From Candidatus Hydrogenedentota bacterium (GTDB lineage Bacteria > Hydrogenedentota > Hydrogenedentia > Hydrogenedentales > SCBR16-9): DNA of 10,382 nt. This document shows, piece after piece, positions 7,482 through 10,382 of the stretch. The stretch is from NCBI GenBank assembly GCA_007116095.1, contig SKJD01000135.1:1-10382 (forward strand), given 5' to 3'. Below the pieces are notes generated by a model. That model saw only the letters and a list, made by a program, of their open reading frames with translations. It ran no database searches and was not told the origin of the DNA. Made by a program: the position numbers and the translations under genes. Each line of letters opens with the position of its first letter. Position 1 is the stretch's first letter.

Positions 7482-8045
7482 GTGTTAGCTCATTCAATCG
7501 GTTTTCTTCGAGGAATTTTGGTTTTGGCATTGGGCATGGCTATCTTGCCTGGTGTCGCCCTGGCCCAACAAAGCGCCCCGGCCTCCGGGGAATACCGCAT
7601 TGCGGTGGCAGATGTTCAGGCGCTATTGGCCGATTACAACAAGCGCCAGCAACTGTATAATCAACTGGAGAGTGAAGTGGAAAGCCGCCAGCGGGAGATC
7701 GATCAACTTTCCAGCCAGATCGAAGCTGCACGGCAGCAGTATGAACAGCAGGCGCCCAACATGACCGAAGCCCAGCGCATTGAGCGGCGTAATCAGATTG
7801 AGTCGGATTACCTGACCTACACGGCGGAATTGCGCCGTAACCAGAACTACATCGACAGCCGTGAGGAAGGCGTGCTGCGTGAAGTCCTGGCTGATATTCA
7901 GGCCGCCATCGAGCGCGTCGCCATTCAGGACAACTATCACCTGGTGCTGAACGCACAGCCCGGCCCGCGAGGCAGCGTTTTGTACCACAGCGCCACGATT
8001 GATATCACTTCCCGCGTGCTCGCCGTACTGAATAGCGCCAACTAA
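7482..8045 (+). CDS. skp: Skp/OmpH-family periplasmic chaperone
   Basis: This is a 187-residue OmpH/Skp-family protein. Skp holds unfolded outer-membrane proteins in the periplasm and delivers them to BamA, the product of the upstream gene. An N-terminal signal peptide has an Arg/Gly end (residues 10-11), a hydrophobic stretch and a clear cleavage site ALA-QQ after residue 28. A short strand IAVADVQALL (40-49) starts the mature domain. A long, charged, glutamine-rich coiled coil follows (about 55-130, the tentacle helices), and the C-terminal part ending ATIDITSRVLAVLN (171-184) completes the core, as in family members. The start is GTG at 7482 behind AAAAGGA (7466-7472) at good spacing, and it gives the intact signal peptide. 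The gene is followed by a strong terminator and appears to have its own promoter, so it may be transcribed as a single gene as well as by read-through from bamA. Confidence 0.9.
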   Translation: MLAHSIGFLRGILVLALGMAILPGVALAQQSAPASGEYRIAVADVQALLADYNKRQQLYNQLESEVESRQREIDQLSSQIEAARQQYEQQAPNMTEAQRIERRNQIESDYLTYTAELRRNQNYIDSREEGVLREVLADIQAAIERVAIQDNYHLVLNAQPGPRGSVLYHSATIDITSRVLAVLNSAN

Positions 8046-8127
8046 ATAGGCGGATTATATCGGGTTAACCCCGAGACGCGGCTTTGCAGGCGGTCGACTC
8101 CATGACTGTCCTACCCATCATCTGAAT

Positions 8128-8174
8128 AAAGCGTGCCCTGTAGTACCTATCGGGCGTACAGGGCGCGCTTTTTT
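8128..8174 (+). terminator. Strong intrinsic terminator after skp
   Basis: The arm 8128-8142 pairs with 8157-8171 over 15 bp with a single T-G wobble (core GCGTGCCCTGTA with TACAGGGCGCGC), around a 14-nt loop. The 3' arm runs straight into six T residues (8169-8174). This is the best-formed terminator in the window. It separates the mcsA-skp block from lpxD-lpxC. A smaller hairpin, TCGGG with CCCGA (8060-8074), lies between the skp stop and this terminator. Confidence 0.92.
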
Positions 8175-8444
8175 GTAACAGACATCGCTCTACCACGACT
8201 CGCCGCGTTGCTTGTAACGCCGGGCCCCCCGAGCGGTATTACTGATACCATAAGACCCTTGGAAGCGGGGAGCATGGGTCCGGGCAAAACAACATATTGT
8301 TGCAAGACCATTTGCAAGGTCTGCATCAATTTCTGCCATGCTTCAACCAACCACCAAGTCTTGGCGCATATGTCAAACGCTTGTGCATATCGCACAGTTG
8401 TTTTGTTTATATAAAAACAATTAAATCCATCATATTTACATTGG
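8175..8444 (+). other. Leader region of lpxD without a gene
   Basis: These 270 bp between the skp terminator and lpxD carry no supported gene; open frames here start inside the terminator or lack family signatures. A hairpin at 8301-8325 pairs TGCA with TGCA and GACC with GGTC, with one bulged A. The last 60 bases are sharply A/T-rich and include TATAAA at 8410-8415, a plausible -10 box. No well-spaced -35 accompanies it. Since skp ends at a terminator, the lpxD promoter must lie in this stretch, or lpxD depends on read-through. Confidence 0.5.
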
Positions 8445-9473
8445 ATGTCTATGAAAATCACGCTCGGAGAAATTGCAAATCTGGTGGGTGGTGTAGTTGA
8501 AGGCGATTCAGCGTTGATCATCACCGGAGCAAACGCCATCGAAGAGGCGGAGTCGGGCGATATTTGTTTTGTACGGGCTAAAAAACACTGGCCGAAACTG
8601 GCGACAACGCAGGCTTCCGCCGTGATTGCGCAGAAAAAGCCCGAAAATTGCGATTTGCCCCTCTTGTTGGTCGGAAACCCCGACTTGGCCTTTGGTCGCG
8701 TGCTGCAACTCATGGAACAGACACAGCGCCAGCACCCCGAGGGGCTCCATCCCCAGGCCGTTATCGCGCCGCAGGCGATTATTGGCGCCAATGTGGCCAT
8801 CGACGCTTTCGTGCGAATAAGCGACCATGCTGAAATCGGCGACAACACCATTATCTACGCTGGCGCCTTTATTGGCGCCCATGCCAAAATCGGTCCGGGC
8901 AGCATCATCTACCCCAACGCCGTGGTGCGAGAACACTGCCGCCTTGGAGCCCGTTGTGTGGTCCATGCGGGTGCTACCATAGGCAGTGATGGCTTTGGTT
9001 TTGCCCCGCTGGACGGTCAGTGGATCAAGATTCCACAGGTCGGCACAGTGGAGATAGGGGATGATGTAGAAATCGGAGCCAATACCGCTATTGATCGGGC
9101 CACCTGCGGCGTGACGCGCATTGGAACCGGGACCAAAATTGACAACCTCGTGCAGGTGGGCCACAATGTCCAGATCGGCGTGCATTGCGTGATTGCGGGC
9201 ATGGTCGGTATTGCGGGTAGCGCCGTGATTGGCAATAATGTGCGTGTCGGCGCCTATACCGGTATTGCCGGGCATATTGAGATCGGCGATGGAGCCAGTG
9301 TCGGCGCACGTAGTGGTGTGGCCAGTTCCATTCCACCCGGGAGCACGGTTTCCGGATTTCCCGCCAAGGACCATCAAGTTGAACGCCGGGTCCTGGTCTC
9401 ACAGGGCAAAATACCGGATTTAATCAAGCGTGTACGCCAACTGGAACGACAGCTAGCGCAAAAGGATGAATAA
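8445..9473 (+). CDS. lpxD: LpxD, UDP-3-O-(3-hydroxyacyl)glucosamine N-acyltransferase
   Basis: This is a 342-residue enzyme (E. coli LpxD is 341) that adds the second, N-linked hydroxyacyl chain during lipid A synthesis, using acyl-ACP in the cytosol. The N-terminal uridine-binding domain covers about 1-100. A left-handed beta-helix of hexapeptide repeats follows (about 103-298, many I-G-x-x-x and V-G-x-x-x turns), then a C-terminal helix (about 310-340). Family hallmarks are SDGFGFAP (181-188), GANTAIDRAT (211-220), the catalytic-type His in VGHNVQIG (H240, like E. coli H239) and the second His in AGHIEI (H277, like E. coli H276). Two in-frame ATGs, 8445 and 8451, could start it; neither has a normal ribosome site. 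I give the first. It is followed 7 bp later by lpxC, so the two are co-transcribed. All key residues are present. Confidence 0.95.
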   Translation: MSMKITLGEIANLVGGVVEGDSALIITGANAIEEAESGDICFVRAKKHWPKLATTQASAVIAQKKPENCDLPLLLVGNPDLAFGRVLQLMEQTQRQHPEGLHPQAVIAPQAIIGANVAIDAFVRISDHAEIGDNTIIYAGAFIGAHAKIGPGSIIYPNAVVREHCRLGARCVVHAGATIGSDGFGFAPLDGQWIKIPQVGTVEIGDDVEIGANTAIDRATCGVTRIGTGTKIDNLVQVGHNVQIGVHCVIAGMVGIAGSAVIGNNVRVGAYTGIAGHIEIGDGASVGARSGVASSIPPGSTVSGFPAKDHQVERRVLVSQGKIPDLIKRVRQLERQLAQKDE

Positions 9474-9480
9474 ACACTGC

Positions 9481-10382
9481 ATGACTAAGCAGCGAACCAT
9501 TAAAAGTGAAGTATCTTTTTCCGGCGTGGGCTTGCACACCGGCAGCCTGACGACGGTTACCTTCAAACCGGCGCCACCGAATACAGGTATTGTATTTTAT
9601 CGGGTGGACCTCCCGGATCGCCCTGCTATACCAGCGGATATTGATCATGTTGTGGATGTCTCCCGGGGCACCACCATCGGAATCGGAGACGCCAAGGTCC
9701 ATACCGTGGAGCACGCCCTTTCCGCCATGGTGGGGCTGGGAATCGATAACCTGGCTATCGAGCTGGATGCCGAAGAGATTCCTAACGGCGATGGTAGCTC
9801 CCTGCCGGTAATGAATACCCTCCTGCGGGCCGGGCTGGAAGAACAGAACGAGGAAAAGCGTTATATAACCGTCACCAAACCGGTGTACTACCGGCAGGAC
9901 GACGTCACGCTCAGCATTTTGCCAGCCGATGAGCTTCGCATTTCCATGACAATTGCCTATGATCATGTGGCGATTGGCACACAGTACGCTTCGTTCAAAA
10001 TCACCGAGGAAACGTTCAAAAACGAGATTGCCCCGGCGCGCACCTTCTGTTTCCTGCGTGAAGTCAAGATGCTGCAGGAGCAGGGCCTCATTCGTGGTGG
10101 TAGCCTGGAGAGCGCCGTGGTGATTGGCGATGAAGCCATTTTGAACGACGATCTGCGCTTCCCGGACGAGTTTGTGCGCCATAAGATTCTTGATTTGCTG
10201 GGCGATATGTACCTGCTGGGGCGACCGGTTAAGGGGCATATTGTCGGGGTGAAAGGCGGTCACGCGAAAAACGTACAGTTTTCCAAGCAAATTAAGAAGG
10301 ATTATCTTAACGGCGTTATGGATAAAGACAACAACGTAGCTGATTCGACCCAGGCCCAGGCTCCGGCCCTGGACGTCAATAA
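9481..10382 (+). CDS. lpxC: LpxC deacetylase, probably N-terminal part of an LpxC/FabZ fusion (3' truncated by window edge)
   Basis: 300 codons are visible and the frame is still open at the edge. LpxC is the zinc hydrolase that removes acetate from UDP-3-O-acyl-N-acetylglucosamine, the committed step of lipid A synthesis, directly before LpxD. Visible motifs are GVGLHTG (15-21), HTVEH with base E77 and zinc ligand H78, PNGDGSS (101-107), ARTFCF (186-191), VRHKILDLLGD with zinc ligands H234 and D238, and the catalytic-type His in KGGHA (H261). Stand-alone LpxC usually ends soon after that His. Here a polar linker of about 25 residues follows (about 271-295) and then ALDVN at the edge, which resembles the first residues of FabZ in known LpxC/FabZ fusions. 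The last two bases, AA, cannot begin a stop codon, so the frame continues. The ATG at 9481 matches family N termini; a weak AAAGGA lies 14 bp upstream inside lpxD. Confidence 0.93.
   Translation, partial: MTKQRTIKSEVSFSGVGLHTGSLTTVTFKPAPPNTGIVFYRVDLPDRPAIPADIDHVVDVSRGTTIGIGDAKVHTVEHALSAMVGLGIDNLAIELDAEEIPNGDGSSLPVMNTLLRAGLEEQNEEKRYITVTKPVYYRQDDVTLSILPADELRISMTIAYDHVAIGTQYASFKITEETFKNEIAPARTFCFLREVKMLQEQGLIRGGSLESAVVIGDEAILNDDLRFPDEFVRHKILDLLGDMYLLGRPVKGHIVGVKGGHAKNVQFSKQIKKDYLNGVMDKDNNVADSTQAQAPALDVN

Noticed and set aside
8133..8414. 93-codon + strand open frame between skp and lpxD
   Set aside because: It begins with GTG inside the 5' arm of the skp terminator, has no ribosome site, and its residues resemble no family; best explained as chance.
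1..10382. Mobile elements, CRISPR arrays, tRNA or rRNA genes, phage or toxin-antitoxin genes
   Set aside because: I saw no transposase, integrase, spaced direct-repeat array, cloverleaf or rRNA-like stretch; all genes are co-directional housekeeping genes.

Overview
The window reads as one co-directional (+ strand) chromosomal block from a diderm (Gram-negative) bacterium outside the Proteobacteria. It has outer-membrane genes (bamA, skp, lpxD, lpxC) next to a McsA / McsB-like / ClpC set best known from Firmicutes. The lpxC frame continues past its normal end, through a linker, into what looks like the start of FabZ. LpxC/FabZ fusions are known in Bacteroidetes and in PVC/FCB-related lineages. 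Together these suggest a PVC/FCB-type or candidate-phylum bacterium (Hydrogenedentota, Sumerlaeota or Lentisphaerota are reasonable guesses). The lineage is inference only.

Layout. Positions 1-617 hold no convincing gene. They contain an isolated TATAAT box (411), a terminator-like hairpin (447-479) and a good sigma70-type promoter (560-588) just before mcsA. Positions 618-4876 encode McsA (zinc-finger/UVR protein), a McsB-family guanido-kinase homologue, and the AAA+ unfoldase ClpC. bamA (4873-7173) overlaps the clpC stop codon by 4 bp. A 308-bp structured gap with a likely promoter leads to skp/ompH (7482-8045), which ends at a textbook intrinsic terminator (8128-8174). A 270-bp leader without a gene precedes lpxD (8445-9473). 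Seven bases later comes lpxC (9481 to the right edge, incomplete).

How the genes work together. ClpC, McsA and McsB form the protein-arginine-phosphorylation and degradation pathway in Bacillus. BamA inserts outer-membrane proteins, Skp chaperones them across the periplasm, and LpxD and LpxC make lipid A. The region therefore joins cytosolic protein quality control to envelope biogenesis.

The main surprise is the McsB homologue. It keeps the fold-level family signatures, but by my hand alignment it has lost the catalytic cysteine, both catalytic acidic positions and all five ATP-phosphate-contacting arginines. It also carries a roughly 68-residue low-complexity insertion where the active-site RGxxGE loop should be. 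It looks like a pseudo-arginine-kinase kept in a conserved operon beside an intact ClpC that still has the phosphoarginine-pocket glutamates. The remaining genes look orthodox.
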